Under the pieces are notes generated by a model. It made no database searches, was not told the origin of the DNA, and saw nothing but the letters and a program-made list of their open reading frames with translations. The position numbers were made by a program, and so were the translations under genes. A stretch of 5,901 nt of DNA from Granulosicoccaceae bacterium (GTDB lineage Bacteria; Pseudomonadota; Gammaproteobacteria; DAOVJZ01): NCBI GenBank assembly GCA_030632035.1, contig DAOVJZ010000107.1:1-5901 (forward strand). Reading direction: 5' to 3'. Positions within the stretch are counted from its first letter, which is position 1. Every line of letters starts with the position of its first letter. This document shows positions 5,053 to 5,901 of the stretch, piece by piece.

Positions 5053-5901
5053 TGGCTGAACAGGCAGACAACATGGAATTTTCATTAAAGGCATTATTGC
5101 GCGGTTTTGCAGAAGTTAGTGATGCCATGGAATGTATTGTTACTGGTTTGTCTATTGATAGTCGCAGTGTGCAGCGGGGTGATCTTTTTATCGCCTGTGC
5201 TGGCAGTAATGTGCATGGTTATGAATTTATTGAACAAGCTGTTCAGTCAGGTGCCATTGCAATTGTAATTGATGGTAACGATACGGCTAATAATATTGCA
5301 CGACTGGATGCAGTGCCTGTTATTGCAATTGATGATTTGAAAAACAAACTCGGGCTGATCGCTGATCGCTTTTATGATCATCCATCACAAAAAATGTTTG
5401 TGATGGGTATTACCGGCACAAATGGTAAAACATCCTGTGCCCATTTCCTGGCGCAGGCACTGCATAGCAAGTTAGAACCTTGCGGTATGATCGGGACATT
5501 GGGCAATGGTTTATATGATGACATCAAGCCCGGTACACACACCACGCCTTTGGCGATTCCGTTGCATGGTTTGATAGATGAATTACACCATGCCGGTGCC
5601 AAACGGCTCGTGATGGAAGTGTCTTCTCATGGTCTGGAACAAAATCGTGTAGGTGGTGTGCAATTTGATCTGGCATTATTCACTAATCTTTCGCGTGATC
5701 ATCTTGATTACCACGGTGATATGGAAAGTTATGCCGATGCCAAACGTCAGCTCTTCCAGATTGAAGGTTTGCAATATGCGGTAATCAATGCAGATGATGA
5801 ATTTGGTCAATCATTATTAAAAGAAGTTTCTGATGCTGTTTCCGTTGTTGCCTACAGCCTTTCCGGTAATGCACTCCAAGGGATAAGTACAATCCGTGCA
5901 A
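5049..5901 (+). CDS. murE: UDP-MurNAc-tripeptide synthetase MurE (3' end beyond the window)
   Basis: MurE is the cytoplasmic ATP-dependent ligase that adds the third peptide residue, meso-diaminopimelate in most Gram-negatives, to UDP-MurNAc-L-Ala-D-Glu. The first 284 residues are present, more than half of the roughly 495 typical of the family. The N-terminal uridine-binding domain contains LSIDSRSVQRGDLFIAC (34-50). The central ATPase domain has the P-loop GITGTNGKT (120-128), THTTP (163-167), MEVSSHGLEQNRV (189-201), FTNLSRDHLDYHG (211-223) and A231-K232, the position of the lysine that is carbamylated in Mur ligases. The C-terminal domain with the DNPR-type motif that selects diaminopimelate over lysine lies past the edge, so the amino-acid specificity cannot be read here. 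The lack of a stop reflects the window end, not a truncation. Confidence 0.97.
   Translation, partial: MMAEQADNMEFSLKALLRGFAEVSDAMECIVTGLSIDSRSVQRGDLFIACAGSNVHGYEFIEQAVQSGAIAIVIDGNDTANNIARLDAVPVIAIDDLKNKLGLIADRFYDHPSQKMFVMGITGTNGKTSCAHFLAQALHSKLEPCGMIGTLGNGLYDDIKPGTHTTPLAIPLHGLIDELHHAGAKRLVMEVSSHGLEQNRVGGVQFDLALFTNLSRDHLDYHGDMESYADAKRQLFQIEGLQYAVINADDEFGQSLLKEVSDAVSVVAYSLSGNALQGISTIRA

Noticed and set aside
5378..5602. Antisense 74-codon frame within murE
   Set aside because: It lies opposite the strongly conserved P-loop and THTTP region of MurE and is explained by that coding constraint.
5049..5901. murE without a stop codon as a pseudogene
   Set aside because: The frame is intact and all expected motifs are present; the gene simply runs off the window.
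1..5901. CRISPR arrays, insertion sequences, tRNAs, prophage or defence genes
   Set aside because: I saw no repeat-spacer structure, terminal inverted repeats, tRNA cloverleaf or accessory protein families; the window is core genome throughout.

Overview
The window holds a core housekeeping region of a gammaproteobacterium: the start of the mra/dcw (division and cell wall) cluster, preceded by rsmI and the RNase P RNA gene. The protein sequences resemble their Escherichia coli counterparts throughout. The order rsmI - rnpB - mraZ - rsmH - ftsL - ftsI - murE, as I recall it, is the Pseudomonas-type arrangement; in E. coli rnpB and rsmI lie away from the dcw cluster. FtsL is also short in the Pseudomonas style. 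Base composition looks moderate, not GC-rich. I cannot name genus or species from the sequence.

Layout. Positions 1-115 are upstream of rsmI and may hold the first codons of a divergent gene leaving the left edge (lpoA by synteny only). rsmI (116-970) encodes a 16S rRNA 2'-O-methyltransferase. A near-consensus sigma70-type promoter (1021-1049) then drives rnpB (1057-1385), a compact A-type RNase P RNA whose 5' and 3' ends pair perfectly over 10 bp. The spacer 1386-1548 carries a T-tract, a candidate terminator hairpin and otherwise nothing I can name. A second clear promoter (1549-1578) and a ladder of 10-bp-spaced TGGGN MraZ boxes (1588-1622) control the mra operon.

The operon runs without a gap to the right edge: mraZ (TTG start, 1627-2082), rsmH (GTG start, 2082-3017), ftsL (3017-3304), ftsI (3304-5052) and murE (5049 to beyond 5901, cut by the window). 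Each junction overlaps by 1 or 4 nt, so translational coupling is likely. Together the genes supply a transcriptional autoregulator (MraZ), a ribosome-modifying enzyme (RsmH), a divisome scaffold subunit (FtsL), the septal transpeptidase (FtsI/PBP3) and a cytoplasmic precursor ligase (MurE). Curiously, RsmI and RsmH act on the same 16S nucleotide (C1402) and sit either side of rnpB.

I looked for an undescribed system and found none. All long open frames are well-known families. The points worth a second look are regulatory or structural: the MraZ operator reaching the mraZ ribosome binding site, an unusually strong internal Shine-Dalgarno inside rsmH, the shortened peripheral helices of the RNase P RNA, and the start-codon pattern along the operon.
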